From Streptomyces griseoaurantiacus (GTDB lineage Bacteria > Actinomycetota > Actinomycetes > Streptomycetales > Streptomycetaceae), in the NCBI GenBank assembly GCA_014656015.1, contig BNBP01000014.1, positions 57,440 to 121,439 of the forward strand: 64,000 bases of DNA. Direction: 5' to 3'. The notes below the pieces were generated by a model that worked only from the letters and a program-made list of their open reading frames with translations, was not told the origin of the DNA and searched no databases. The position numbers and the translations under genes are program-made. This document shows positions 53,338 through 64,000 of the stretch, piece by piece; positions within the stretch are counted from its first letter, which is position 1, and every line of letters begins with the position of its first letter.

Positions 53338-54933
53338 ATGCCGCCCACGCTCGCCTCGCTCGTCCATCACTCCGCGCTCAAGCTGACCGTGCGCGCGGGG
53401 GAGGACCGGCTCGACGCCCCCGTGCGATGGGCGCACGCCAGCGAGCTCGCCGACCCCGTCCCCTACATGGAGGGCGGGGAACTGCTGCTGATCACCGCCC
53501 TCAAACTGGACGCCGAGGACCCCGAGGTCATGCGCCGGTACGTCGGACGGCTGGTCGGCGCCGGCGTCGTGGGACTCGGCTTCGCGGTCGGGGTCAACTA
53601 CGAGGACATACCCGAGGCCCTGGTCGACGCCGCCCGGGAGGCGGGACTGCCGCTCCTCGAGGTGCCCCGCCGCACCCCCTTCCTCGCCATCAGCAAGGCC
53701 GTCTCCGCGGCCATAGCCGCCGACCAGTACCGCGCCGTCACCGCCGGCTTCGCCGCCCAGCGCGAGCTGACCCGGCAGGCGCTCGGCGCCGGCCCCGAGG
53801 GACTGCTCGCCGCGCTCGCCGGCCAGGTCGACGGGTGGGCCGCCCTGTACGACGCCTCCGGGGCCGTCGTCGCCGCCGCGCCCGAGTGGGCCGGACGGCG
53901 CGCGGCCCGGCTCACCACCGACGTCGAACGGCTGCGGGAGCGGCCCGCGCCCGCCAGCTCCGTCGTCGTCACCGGCGGCCAGGGCAACGGCGAGGACCGC
54001 GTCGAGCTGCACAGCCTCGGCACCGGACGCCGCCCGCGCGCCGCCCTCGCCGTGGGCACCGCCGCCGCGCCCGGCACCGCCGAGCGCTACGCCGTGCACT
54101 CTGCCGTCGCCCTGCTCACCCTCCTCACCGAGCGCTCCGGCTCGCTGCACCTCGCGGAGCAGCGCATCGGCGCGGCCGTGCTGCGCATGCTGCTCGCCGG
54201 GGAGCCCGACCACGCCCGGGCGGTCGCCGGGGACCTCTACGGCGCCCTGCTCGACGCCCCCTTCCGGCTGCTCCTCGCCGAGACGCCCGGGGACACCGCC
54301 GAGGGCGAGGGCGATCCGCTGGGCGGCCTCGCCGAGGCCGCCGAATCGGCCGCCGCGCGGGCCGGCGAACCGGTGCTCGTGGTGCCGGAGGGCACCGGGG
54401 GCCGACGACTCGTCGTCCTCACCGTGGACGACGGGGCGGCCGGCCGGGCCTGCGCGGAGTACGCGGCGGCCCGGGAACCGGCCGCCGGCACGGGGAGCGG
54501 TGAGGACCTGGTGATGGGTCTGTCCGGCCCGGCCGGACCGACCGCCGCGGGGGGTGCCTACCGGCAGGCCGAACAGGCGCTGTCGGTGGCACGCCGGCGC
54601 GGGCGGGTGCTCGTGGAGCACGACCGGATGGCCACCGGATCCGTCCTGCCGCTCCTCGCCGACGAGGCCGTGCGTGCCTTCGCCGACGGGCTCCTGCGGG
54701 CGTTGCGCGAGCACGACGCGACGGGGCGCGGGGACCTGGTGGCCTCGCTCCGGGCGTGGCTCTCCCGGCACGGCCAGTGGGACGCCGCGGCGGCGGACCT
54801 CGGGGTGCACCGGCACACCCTGCGCTACCGGATGCGCAGGGTGGAGGAGATCCTCGGCCGCTCCCTGGACGACCCGGACGTCCGCATGGAGCTGTGGCTC
54901 GCGCTCAAGGCGACCTCCGCGGCCGAGGACTGA
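53338..54933 (+). CDS. PucR family transcriptional regulator
   Basis: A 531-residue regulator with the N-terminal PucR ligand domain (about 1-120, MEGGELLLITALKL... GLPLLEVPRRTPF) and a C-terminal PucR-type helix-turn-helix (AAADLGVHRHTLRYRMRRVEEILG). Relatives activate purine or GABA catabolism. Its position between gabT and an aldehyde dehydrogenase suggests it controls GABA or polyamine use. ATG 53338 has GAAGG upstream. Confidence 0.9.
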   Translation: MPPTLASLVHHSALKLTVRAGEDRLDAPVRWAHASELADPVPYMEGGELLLITALKLDAEDPEVMRRYVGRLVGAGVVGLGFAVGVNYEDIPEALVDAAREAGLPLLEVPRRTPFLAISKAVSAAIAADQYRAVTAGFAAQRELTRQALGAGPEGLLAALAGQVDGWAALYDASGAVVAAAPEWAGRRAARLTTDVERLRERPAPASSVVVTGGQGNGEDRVELHSLGTGRRPRAALAVGTAAAPGTAERYAVHSAVALLTLLTERSGSLHLAEQRIGAAVLRMLLAGEPDHARAVAGDLYGALLDAPFRLLLAETPGDTAEGEGDPLGGLAEAAESAAARAGEPVLVVPEGTGGRRLVVLTVDDGAAGRACAEYAAAREPAAGTGSGEDLVMGLSGPAGPTAAGGAYRQAEQALSVARRRGRVLVEHDRMATGSVLPLLADEAVRAFADGLLRALREHDATGRGDLVASLRAWLSRHGQWDAAAADLGVHRHTLRYRMRRVEEILGRSLDDPDVRMELWLALKATSAAED

Positions 54934-55130
54934 AAACCCCTCCCCGGACCCCTCCGCACGGACCGCACGGTCGAAGGGCCCGTGCGCCCGCGCCGATCCG
55001 GCCTGTCGCGCGCCCCGACCCCGCCACCGTGGACAAACGACCCCCGGCCCGCCGCGCCCTACCGTGGAGCCCCGACGACAGGCCCCGAAAGGGCCCGCAT
55101 CCCCGACCCGGAAGGCAGGCGCCCCGCCCC

Positions 55131-56576
<1,446 letters not shown>

Positions 56577-56678
56577 GCCCACTCCCGCCGGCACCGGCGC
56601 GGCACTCCCGCACACCGCGAGGGCCGGGCGGCCGCCCGCCGGGCCATCGCGGCGCGCCGGTACGCCGCCGGGCCGCGC

Positions 56679-57698
56679 TCAGTGCCGGGCGGCGGAGGGC
56701 GCCGGACCGGTGCTGGCCCGCACCGACAACTCGGGCGCGAGCAGCACCACCTCGTCCTCGCCGCGCCCCTCCAACTTGGCGACCAGGCGGTCCACCGCCC
56801 TGCGGCCCATCTCCTGCGCCGGTACGGCGACGGCCGTCAGCCGCACCGAGGCCTGCACGGCGACCTGGTCCGGGCAGACGGCGACGACCGAGACGTCCTC
56901 CGGGACGGCCAGGCCGCGCTGCCGCAGCAGGGCCAGCAGCGGCTCCACCGCGGACTCGTTCTGCACCACGAAGCCCGTGGTGTCCGGCCGTTCGTCGAAG
57001 ATCCGCGCCAGCGTCACGGCCATCGCGTCGTAGCCGCCCTCGCACGGCCGGTGCAGCAGCCGCATCCCCAGCTCGCCCGCGCGGGTGCGCAGCCCCTCCA
57101 GGGTGCGCTCCGCGAAGCCGGTGTGCCGTTCGTAGACGGCCGCCGCCTCGCCGACGACCGCGATGTCGCGGTGCCCGAGCATCGCGAGGTGCTCCACGCA
57201 CAGCGCGCCCGTGGCGGTGAAGTCTAGGTCGACGCAGGTCAGCCCGGTCGCGTCGGCGGGGAGCCCGATGAGCACCGAGGGCTGACCGGAGGCGCGCAGC
57301 AGGGGCAGCCGCTCGTCGTCCAGTTCGACGTCCATGAGGATCATGGCGTCCGCGAGCCCGCTGCCGGTGACCCGCCGCACCGCGTCCGGACCCTCCTCGC
57401 CGGTCAGCAGCAGCACGTCGTAGCCGTGGGCGCGGGCGGTGGTGGCGACCGCGATGGCGATCTCCATCATCACCGGCACGTACATGTCGGTGCGCAGCGG
57501 GACCATCAGCGCGATGATGTTCGACCGGCTGCTCGCCAGGGCCCGCGCCCCGGCGTTCGGGTGGTAGCCCAGCTCGCGGATGGACTCCTCGACCCGCTGC
57601 CGGGTCGCGGCGGAGATCGACCGCTTGCCGCTCAGGACGTAGCTCACCGTGCTCGCCGAGACTCCGGCATGCTGGGCGACCTCGGCGAGGGTGACCAT
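56679..57698 (-). CDS. LacI family transcriptional regulator
   Basis: A 339-residue repressor with the N-terminal LacI helix-turn-helix (MVTLAEVAQHAGVSASTVSYVLSG) and a sugar-binding periplasmic-protein-like domain. Neighbouring genes are not sugar genes, so its targets are probably elsewhere. ATG 57698 has GGAGG 5 nt upstream. Two palindromic operator-like sites lie directly behind it, suggesting autoregulation. Confidence 0.93.
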   Translation of the reverse strand: MVTLAEVAQHAGVSASTVSYVLSGKRSISAATRQRVEESIRELGYHPNAGARALASSRSNIIALMVPLRTDMYVPVMMEIAIAVATTARAHGYDVLLLTGEEGPDAVRRVTGSGLADAMILMDVELDDERLPLLRASGQPSVLIGLPADATGLTCVDLDFTATGALCVEHLAMLGHRDIAVVGEAAAVYERHTGFAERTLEGLRTRAGELGMRLLHRPCEGGYDAMAVTLARIFDERPDTTGFVVQNESAVEPLLALLRQRGLAVPEDVSVVAVCPDQVAVQASVRLTAVAVPAQEMGRRAVDRLVAKLEGRGEDEVVLLAPELSVRASTGPAPSAARH

Positions 57699-57714
57699 CC
57701 GGTCCTCCAGTGAG

Positions 57715-57728
57715 GTGAAGCGCTTCGA
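57715..57728. promoter_or_regulatory. LacI-type operator 1
   Basis: A GAAGCGCTTC palindrome with a one-base outer mismatch lies 17 nt upstream of the LacI-gene start codon, a position suited to repressing that gene. Confidence 0.6.
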
Positions 57729-57810
57729 CCAAGCGAAACGGGAGAGCGATGCGGTTGACCTGCCATGACCATAACCGCCTGGATCAAGCAAGTCCATAAG
57801 CGCGCAAACA

Positions 57811-57828
57811 CGTCGAAGCGCTTCGACG
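57811..57828. promoter_or_regulatory. LacI-type operator 2, perfect 18-bp palindrome
   Basis: CGTCGAAGCGCTTCGACG is perfectly palindromic and contains the same core as operator 1. Its distance from operator 1 (about 98 bp) would allow looping. Confidence 0.75.
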
Positions 57829-58022
57829 AGCCCTGACGGGACCCTCCACCGGCCCACCCCGCTGGTGCCCACCCGACAAACCGGGTACATACGATCGAGT
57901 AGCCCCGCACCACCGATTCCGGACCCCACGTCCCGGTTCGACGTCCCGGCGGTACGTCCCCTCGGGACGCCCCGTCCCGACGGACCCCGTACCCACCCCC
58001 ACTTCGCGGCGAGGTGCCCCTC

Positions 58023-59978
58023 ATGTCCGCAGCACCCACCACCTCCACCCCCACGCCGTCCCCCACCGTCACCGAGGCCGAGGCCCGCCGCGTGGCGGAG
58101 GCCGCCCGGGAGAAGGACTGGCACAAACCGAGCTTCGCCAAGGAACTCTTCCTCGGCCGCTTCCGCCTCGACCTCATCCACCCGCACCCCACCCCCACGC
58201 CCGAGGCCACCGCCCGGGGCGAGGAGTTCCTCGCCCGCCTCCGCGCGTTCTGCGAGAGCGAGGTCGACTCCGCCCGCATCGAACGCGAGGCGCGCATCCC
58301 CGACGAGACCGTGCGCGGCCTCAAGGAACTCGGCGCCCTCGGCATGAAGATCGACACCAAGTACGGCGGCCTGGGCCTCACCCAGGTGTACTACAACAAG
58401 GCGCTCGCGCTGGCCGGTTCGGCGAGCCCGGCGATCGGCGCGCTGCTCTCCGCGCACCAGTCGATCGGCGTGCCCCAGCCGCTGAAGATGTTCGGCACCG
58501 AGGAGCAGAAGGAACGCTTCCTCCCGCGCTGCGCCCGCACCGACATCTCCGCCTTCCTGCTGACCGAGCCCGACGTCGGCTCCGACCCGGCCCGCCTGGC
58601 CACCCGGGCGGTCCCGGACGGCGAGGACTACGTGCTCGACGGCGTGAAGCTGTGGACCACCAACGGGGTCGTCGCCGACCTGCTCGTGGTGATGGCCCGG
58701 GTGCCCGCCTCCGAGGGGCACAAGGGCGGCATCACCGCCTTCGTCGTGGAGGCCGACTCCGAGGGCATCACCGTCGAGAACCGCAATGCCTTCATGGGCC
58801 TGCGCGGACTGGAGAACGGCGTCACCCGCTTCCACCGGGTCAGGGTGCCCGCCGCCCACCGCATCGGCCCCGAGGGCGCCGGCCTGAAGATCGCGCTGAC
58901 CACCCTCAACACCGGCCGGCTCTCGCTGCCCGCCATGTGCGCGGGCGCCGGCAAGTGGTGTCTGAAGATCGCCCGCGAATGGTCCTCCGTCCGCGAGCAG
59001 TGGGGGCGCCCGGTGGCGTACCACGAGGCGGTCGGCGCGAAGATCTCCTTCATCGCCGCGACGAGCTTCGCCCTGGAGGCCGTCGTCGACCTCGCCAGCC
59101 AGATGGCCGACGAGGACCGCAACGACATCCGCATCGAGGCCGCCCTCGCCAAGCTGTACGGCTCCGAGATGGCCTGCCTGATGGCCGACGAGCTCGTCCA
59201 GATCCGCGGCGGCCGGGGCTTCGAGACCGCCGACTCGCTGCGCGCCCGCGGCGAACGCGGCGTGCCCGCCGAGCAGATGCTGCGCGACCTGCGCATCAAC
59301 CGCATCTTCGAGGGCTCGACCGAGATCATGCACCTGCTGATCGCCCGGGAGGCCGTGGACGCGCACCTCTCGGTCGCCGGCGACCTCATCGACCCGGACA
59401 AGTCCCTGTCCGACAAGGCGAGGGCGGGCGCGAACGCCGGTGTCTTCTACGCCAAGTGGCTGCCCAAACTGGTCGCGGGCCCAGGCCGACTGCCGCGCTC
59501 CTACGCCGAGTTCCACCCGGCGGGGCACCTGGACCTGTCACCGCACCTGCGGTACGTCGAGCGCGGCGCGCGCAAGCTCGCCCGCTCCACGTTCTACGCG
59601 ATGTCCCGCTGGCAGGGCCGCATGGAGACCAAGCAGGGCTTCCTCGGGCGCATCGTGGACATCGGCGCGGAACTCTTCGCGATGAGCGCCGCGTGTGTCC
59701 GCGCCGAACGGCTGCGCGCGGAGGGCGAGCACGGCAGGGAGGCCTACCAGCTCGCCGACGCCTTCTGCCGGCAGGCCCGGCTGCGCGTCGAGGAGCTCTT
59801 CGGCCGCCTGTGGACCAACACCGACGAACTGGACCGGCGCGTGGTCAAGCAGGTGCTCTCCGGGGCGTACGAGTGGCTGGAGGAGGGCGTCGTCGACCCC
59901 TCGGGAGAAGGCCCCTGGATCGCGGACGCCACACCGGGGCCCTCGAACAGGGAGAACGTGCGCAGGCCGCTGCGCTGA
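58023..59978 (+). CDS. Acyl-CoA dehydrogenase family protein
   Basis: A 651-residue FAD enzyme. Recognisable parts are [18 protein letters not shown] (FAD and substrate contact), [14 protein letters not shown] and [18 protein letters not shown], followed by a C-terminal extension of about 150 residues beyond the usual fold. The extension makes it similar to very-long-chain or actinobacterial large acyl-CoA dehydrogenases. ATG 58023 has GCGAGG upstream. It lies before dxr but has a separate 116-nt gap. Confidence 0.9.
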   Translation: MSAAPTTSTPTPSPTVTEAEARRVAEAAREKDWHKPSFAKELFLGRFRLDLIHPHPTPTPEATARGEEFLARLRAFCESEVDSARIEREARIPDETVRGLKELGALGMKIDTKYGGLGLTQVYYNKALALAGSASPAIGALLSAHQSIGVPQPLKMFGTEEQKERFLPRCARTDISAFLLTEPDVGSDPARLATRAVPDGEDYVLDGVKLWTTNGVVADLLVVMARVPASEGHKGGITAFVVEADSEGITVENRNAFMGLRGLENGVTRFHRVRVPAAHRIGPEGAGLKIALTTLNTGRLSLPAMCAGAGKWCLKIAREWSSVREQWGRPVAYHEAVGAKISFIAATSFALEAVVDLASQMADEDRNDIRIEAALAKLYGSEMACLMADELVQIRGGRGFETADSLRARGERGVPAEQMLRDLRINRIFEGSTEIMHLLIAREAVDAHLSVAGDLIDPDKSLSDKARAGANAGVFYAKWLPKLVAGPGRLPRSYAEFHPAGHLDLSPHLRYVERGARKLARSTFYAMSRWQGRMETKQGFLGRIVDIGAELFAMSAACVRAERLRAEGEHGREAYQLADAFCRQARLRVEELFGRLWTNTDELDRRVVKQVLSGAYEWLEEGVVDPSGEGPWIADATPGPSNRENVRRPLR

Positions 59979-60094
59979 CCGGCCCCCGTGCCGCGGGGCA
60001 CCGCGCGCCCCGCGGAACGGCCGCCCGCGGCACGGCCCGCGCCCTCGCGGGGCGCGGTGTCCTGCCGGGCGGCCGGTGCGGCCACAATGGGGGG

Positions 60095-61351
60095 ATGAGC
60101 GACAGTCCAGCCCCCCTCGCCGATCCGCATCTCGTCTTCGACCCCGTCGACGGAGTACGGGATGTCGTGATCCTCGGCTCCACCGGCTCGATCGGCACCC
60201 AGGCCATCGACCTCGTGCTGCGCCACCCCGACCGGTTCCGGGTGACCGGCCTGTCCGCCGCCGGCGGACGGGTCGCACTGCTCGCCGAGCAGGCCCACCG
60301 CCTCAGGGTGCGCACCGTCGCCGTCGCCCGCGAGGACGCCGTACCGGCGCTGCGCGAGGCCCTGGCCGAGCGGTACGGGGCCGGGGAGCCGCTGCCCGAG
60401 CTGCTCGCCGGGGCGGAGGCGGCCACCGAGCTGGCTCGCTCCGCCTGCCACACCGTGCTCAACGGCATCACCGGGTCCATCGGCCTCGCCCCGACCCTCG
60501 CCGCCCTCGAGGCGGGCCGCACCCTCGCGCTCGCCAACAAGGAGTCGCTCATCGTGGGCGGGCCGCTGGTGAAGGCGCTCGCCAGGCCGGGTCAGATCAT
60601 CCCGGTCGACTCGGAGCACGCGGCGCTCTTCCAGGCGCTCGCCTCCGGCACGCGCGCCGACGTGCGCAAGCTCGTCGTCACGGCCTCCGGAGGGCCCTTC
60701 CGGGGCCGCAGCAGGGCGGAGCTGGCCCACGTCACCCCGGCGGAGGCGCTCGCCCACCCCACGTGGGCGATGGGCCCGGTCATCACCGTCAACTCGGCGA
60801 CGCTCGTCAACAAGGGGCTGGAGGTGATCGAGGCGCACCTCCTCTACGACATTCCCTTCGCTCGGATTGAGGTGGTCGTGCATCCCCAGTCGTATGTTCA
60901 CTCGATGGTTGAGTTCACGGACGGGTCCACGCTCGCGCAGGCGACTCCCCCCGACATGCGGGGGCCGATCGCCGTGGGTCTCGGCTGGCCCGAACGGGTG
61001 CCGGACGCGGCGCCCGCATTCGACTGGAGCAAGGCCTCGACCTGGGAGTTCTTCCCTCTGGACACCGAGGCCTTCCCCTCCGTCGGCCTCGCCCGGCACG
61101 TCGGCGAACTCGCGGGCACGGCCCCGGCGGTGTTCAATGCCGCGAACGAGGAGTGCGTCGACGCGTTCCTCGCCGGCACCCTGCCGTTCAACGCCATCAT
61201 GGAGACGGTCACGAGGGTGGTCGAGGAACACGGCACGCCGCGCACGGGAACTTCCCTGACCGTCGCGGACGTCCTCGAGGCGGAGACCTGGGCGCGCGCC
61301 CGGGCCAGGGAACTGACAGCACAGACGGCGACCGCGGAGGCCCGTGCATGA
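60095..61351 (+). CDS. dxr: 1-deoxy-D-xylulose 5-phosphate reductoisomerase
   Basis: A 418-residue DXR, the second enzyme of the MEP isoprenoid pathway. The NADPH motif GSTGSIG lies near residue 30, and substrate motifs include the NNKESL-type segment (ANKESLIV), SEHAALFQ and [26 protein letters not shown] -10 at 60083-60088 places the transcription start near the ATG at 60095, so it may be leaderless. The stop overlaps the rseP ATG. Confidence 0.96.
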   Translation: MSDSPAPLADPHLVFDPVDGVRDVVILGSTGSIGTQAIDLVLRHPDRFRVTGLSAAGGRVALLAEQAHRLRVRTVAVAREDAVPALREALAERYGAGEPLPELLAGAEAATELARSACHTVLNGITGSIGLAPTLAALEAGRTLALANKESLIVGGPLVKALARPGQIIPVDSEHAALFQALASGTRADVRKLVVTASGGPFRGRSRAELAHVTPAEALAHPTWAMGPVITVNSATLVNKGLEVIEAHLLYDIPFARIEVVVHPQSYVHSMVEFTDGSTLAQATPPDMRGPIAVGLGWPERVPDAAPAFDWSKASTWEFFPLDTEAFPSVGLARHVGELAGTAPAVFNAANEECVDAFLAGTLPFNAIMETVTRVVEEHGTPRTGTSLTVADVLEAETWARARARELTAQTATAEARA

Positions 61352-62652
61352 CGACACTGATGATGATCCTCGGCATAGTCGTCTTCGCGGTCGGGCTGCT
61401 GATCTCCATCGCCTGGCACGAGCTCGGCCACCTCTCGACGGCCAAGATGTTCGGCATCCGCGTCCCGCAGTACATGGTCGGCTTCGGCCCGACCGTGTGG
61501 TCGCGGAAGAAGGGCGAGACCGAGTACGGCATCAAGGCGGTCCCGCTCGGCGGCTACATCCGCATGATCGGCATGTTCCCGCCCGGGCCCGACGGCCGGG
61601 TCGAGGCCCGCTCCACCTCCCCGTGGCGCGGCATGATCGAGGACGCCCGCGAGCAGTCCTTCGAGGAACTCCAGCCCGGCGACGAGAAGCGGCTGTTCTA
61701 CACCCGCGCCCCGTGGAAGCGGGTCATCGTGATGTTCGCCGGCCCCTTCATGAACCTCATCCTCGCGGTCGCGGTGTTCCTCGGCGTGATGATGACCTTC
61801 GGCGTCCAGGACCAGACGACCACCGTCAGCAAGATCTCCGACTGCGTCATCCAGCAGAGCGAGAACCGCACCAAGTGCGCGAAGGACGACCCCGCCGCGC
61901 CCGCGAAGGCCGCCGGTCTCCAGCCCGGCGACAGAATCGTCGGCTTCAACGGCACCAGGATCACCGACTGGTCGGTCCTGCAGAACGACATCCGCGACCA
62001 CCCCGGCGAGGACGTCGCCCTCACGGTCGAGCGCGAGGGCCGGCAGATCGACCTCAAGGCCCACCTCATCAGGAACCAGGTCAGCGAGACCGACTCGGAC
62101 GGCGCCTACGTCCAGGGCGAGTACGTGTACGCCGGCTTCCTCGGCTTCACCCCCGCCACCGGCATCGTCCAGCAGTCCTTCGGCCAGTCCGTCGACCGCA
62201 TGGGCGACATGATGGAGAACGGCGTCGAGTCGCTCATCGCCCTGCCCGGCAAGATCCCCGCCCTGTGGGACGCCGCCTTCGGCGACGGACCGCGCGACGC
62301 GGACTCCCCGATGGGCGTGGTCGGCGCGGCCCGGGTCGGCGGCGAGGTGTTCACCCTGGACATCCCGCCCTCCCAGCAGATCGCGATGATGCTGCTCCTC
62401 GTGGCCGGGTTCAACCTCTCGCTGTTCCTGTTCAACATGCTCCCGCTGCTCCCGCTCGACGGCGGGCACATCGCGGGCGCCCTGTGGGAGTCGCTGCGCC
62501 GCAACCTGGCCCGCGTCCTGCGCCGCCCCGACCCGGGCCCGTTCGACGTGGCCAAGCTGATGCCGGTGGCGTACGTGGTGGCGGGGATCTTCCTCTGCTT
62601 CACCGCGCTGGTGCTGGTCGCGGACGTCGTCAACCCGGTCAAGATCTCTTAG
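61348..62652 (+). CDS. rseP: M50 site-2 membrane protease RseP/Rip family
   Basis: A 434-residue intramembrane metalloprotease. The zinc motif HELGH (H24, E25, H28) lies in the first helix. A PDZ domain spans about residues 170-270, and the second metal motif [10 protein letters not shown] lies near 365-374. Relatives cleave anti-sigma factors and signal-peptide remnants. It overlaps dxr (ATGA), the conserved dxr-rseP-ispG order of actinobacteria. Confidence 0.95.
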   Translation: MTTLMMILGIVVFAVGLLISIAWHELGHLSTAKMFGIRVPQYMVGFGPTVWSRKKGETEYGIKAVPLGGYIRMIGMFPPGPDGRVEARSTSPWRGMIEDAREQSFEELQPGDEKRLFYTRAPWKRVIVMFAGPFMNLILAVAVFLGVMMTFGVQDQTTTVSKISDCVIQQSENRTKCAKDDPAAPAKAAGLQPGDRIVGFNGTRITDWSVLQNDIRDHPGEDVALTVEREGRQIDLKAHLIRNQVSETDSDGAYVQGEYVYAGFLGFTPATGIVQQSFGQSVDRMGDMMENGVESLIALPGKIPALWDAAFGDGPRDADSPMGVVGAARVGGEVFTLDIPPSQQIAMMLLLVAGFNLSLFLFNMLPLLPLDGGHIAGALWESLRRNLARVLRRPDPGPFDVAKLMPVAYVVAGIFLCFTALVLVADVVNPVKIS

Positions 62653-62693
62653 CCGTCACGCGTCCGCGAGGGCCGGTGGACCGGACGGCGGAA

Positions 62694-62720
62694 CGGCCGG
62701 GCACTCCTGGTGCCCGGCCG
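62694..62720 (+). terminator. Terminator after rseP
   Basis: An 11-bp perfect stem (62694-62704 with 62710-62720) with a 5-nt loop lies 41 nt after the rseP stop. Confidence 0.8.
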
Positions 62721-62804
62721 CCATCCGAAGGGTGGGTTTACCGACGCTGATGTGCTCGCGCGCCCGGGCGTGCCGTAATCTCGGGGTCTGGATCCCGTCG
62801 CTCC

Positions 62805-62863
62805 GGGACCGGAACGGACCGTACCGGATCGGATGTGACCGGCCCGGCACGGACAGGACCGGC
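62805..62863 (+). repeat. Degenerate GGACCGG-type repeats in the ispG leader
   Basis: Several copies of a GGACCGG/GACCGT-like unit occur in about 60 nt between a candidate -10 (TAATCT, 62776-62781) and the ispG start. The period is irregular, and the function is unknown. Confidence 0.4.
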
Positions 62864-62919
62864 CCCGCCCCGACGCGGATCCGCACCTTGGTGATCCACG
62901 ACTTGGGGTTGCACAGCAG

Positions 62920-64000
62920 ATGACTGCGATTTCTCTCGGCATGCCGTCCGTTCCGACCAAACTCGCCGAACGCCGCAAGAGCCGGCAGATCCAGGTCGGA
63001 ACCGTGCCGGTCGGCGGGGACGCGCCCGTCTCCGTGCAGTCGATGACGACGACCCGGACGTCCGACATCGGTGCCACGTTGCAGCAGATCGCGGAGCTGA
63101 CGGCGTCGGGCTGTCAGATCGTGCGGGTGGCGTGTCCGACGCAGGACGACGCGGACGCGCTGGCGACGATCGCGCGGAAGTCGCAGATCCCGGTGATCGC
63201 GGACATCCACTTCCAGCCCAGTGCGGGTGAATCCGGGCAACATCAAGCAGTTCGACGACAAGGTGAAGGAGATCGCGCGGGCGGCGAAGGACCACGGGAC
63301 GCCGATCCGTATCGGGGTGAACGCGGGTTCGCTGGACCGCCGGCTGCTGCAGAAGTACGGCAGGGCGACGCCGGAGGCCCTGGTGGAGTCGGCGCTGTGG
63401 GAGGCGTCGCTGTTCGAGGAGCACGGCTTCCGGGACATCAAGATCTCGGTGAAGCACAACGACCCGGTGGTGATGATCGAGGCCTACCGGCAGTTGGCGG
63501 AGGCGTGCGAGTACCCGCTGCACCTGGGGGTGACGGAGGCGGGTCCGGCGTTCCAGGGGACGATCAAGTCGGCGGTGGCGTTCGGTGCGCTGCTCTCGCA
63601 GGGCATCGGTGACACGATCCGCGTCTCGCTGTCGGCTCCGCCGGCGGAGGAGGTCAAGGTCGGGCTGCAGATCCTGGAGTCCCTCGGTCTGAAGGAGCGC
63701 GGTCTGGAGATCGTGTCCTGTCCGTCCTGCGGTCGTGCGCAGGTGGATGTGTACAAGCTGGCGGAGGAGGTCACCGCCGGGCTGGAGGGCATGGAGGTGC
63801 CGCTGCGGGTAGCGGTCATGGGCTGTGTCGTGAACGGTCCCGGTGAGGCCCGCGAGGCCGACCTCGGCGTGGCCTCCGGCAACGGCAAGGGGCAGATCTT
63901 CGTCAAGGGCGAGGTCATCAAGACCGTGCCGGAGTCGAAGATCGTGGAGACCCTCATCGACGAGGCCATGAAGCTGGCCGAGCAGATGGAGAAGGACGGC
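62920..64000 (+). pseudogene. ispG: 4-hydroxy-3-methylbut-2-enyl diphosphate synthase IspG, internally deleted and cut by the window end
   Basis: The start ([21 protein letters not shown]) and N-terminal 100 residues are a typical IspG/GcpE. After IADIHFQP (ending at 63219) the expected KYVFAAIEAGCAA is missing. The sequence rejoins at 63221 one frame later with [19 protein letters not shown] and continues normally to 64000, with the iron-sulphur CPSCGR motif and NGPGEA visible. About 38 nt are absent, so the frame is broken. The gene product catalyses the penultimate MEP-pathway step. It is either a real lesion, tolerable if a second ispG exists, or an assembly error. Start ATG 62920. Confidence 0.85.

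Larger units (their letters stand above)
57699..58022. other. Divergent region between LacI gene and acyl-CoA dehydrogenase
   Basis: This 324-nt region without a gene contains two LacI-type operators (listed separately), a Pro/Arg-coding-biased stretch with no supported frame, and the GCGAGG ribosome-binding site of the acyl-CoA dehydrogenase at about 58009. I saw no clear -35/-10 pair. Confidence 0.5.

Noticed and set aside
55026..55036. A DnaA-box-like TTGTCCACG on the minus strand upstream of the third aldehyde dehydrogenase
   Set aside because: It is a single 8-of-9 match in a GC-rich spacer without a partner site; expected by chance.
62760..62820. A tRNA-like fold in the ispG leader
   Set aside because: There is GC-rich pairing, but no T-loop GGTTCRA motif and no acceptor stem of 7 bp.

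Overview
The window is chromosomal DNA from a Streptomyces-type actinobacterium. It is very GC-rich with strong G/C bias at third codon positions. It carries whiG (the sporulation sigma factor), four tandem type I signal peptidase genes (sipWXYZ), rpsB and rpsP with acidic Ala/Glu-rich tails, and gene orders typical of the Streptomyces core. I saw no tRNA or rRNA gene, CRISPR array, prophage or insertion sequence.

Left part (1-22.5 kb): a methyltransferase and a SprT-like zinc protein diverge. Then come the ribosome and export cluster rpsP-KH-rimM-trmD-rplS-sipWXYZ-NUDIX-DUF2469, the DNA-processing operon yraN-yifB-dprA, and whiG with a TetR regulator. A LytM-like protein diverges from rpsB-tsf-pyrH-frr-cdsA, which is followed by rlmN. 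Many genes overlap as ATGA or TGATG, indicating translational coupling. A 15/15 match to the BldD consensus lies upstream of whiG, and DnaA-box-like 9-mers lie in two intergenic regions.

Middle part (22.5-40.5 kb): a TPP riboswitch precedes a thiamine-type ABC transporter operon (thiBPQ). After it lie an LAXTG sortase substrate, a frameshifted VOC gene, an ABC pair with a degenerate ATPase, the first polyamine block (omega-aminotransferase, Lrp/AsnC regulator, aldehyde dehydrogenase), GDPD, an aminodeoxyfutalosine/adenosine deaminase-family gene, a DUF4190 protein, a NADAR protein, and a small hydrolase/AraC group.

Right part (40.5-64 kb): the main polyamine operon holds an aldehyde dehydrogenase, potD-A-B-C and an FAD amine oxidase. 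It has a four-half-site GlnR-like array over its promoter. GabT, a PucR regulator, a third aldehyde dehydrogenase and a membrane-anchored VirD4-like ATPase follow. Together these genes could import putrescine or spermidine and carry it through aminobutyraldehyde and GABA to succinate semialdehyde. Then come a LacI regulator with two palindromic operators, an acyl-CoA dehydrogenase, and the isoprenoid/membrane-protease cluster dxr-rseP-ispG. The ispG copy lacks 38 nt in its N-terminal third and runs off the window.

Three reading-frame anomalies (sipX 3' end, VOC gene, ispG) are either real lesions or sequence errors. Start codons were chosen from Shine-Dalgarno position, overlap with the upstream stop and remembered family lengths; uncertain cases are flagged.
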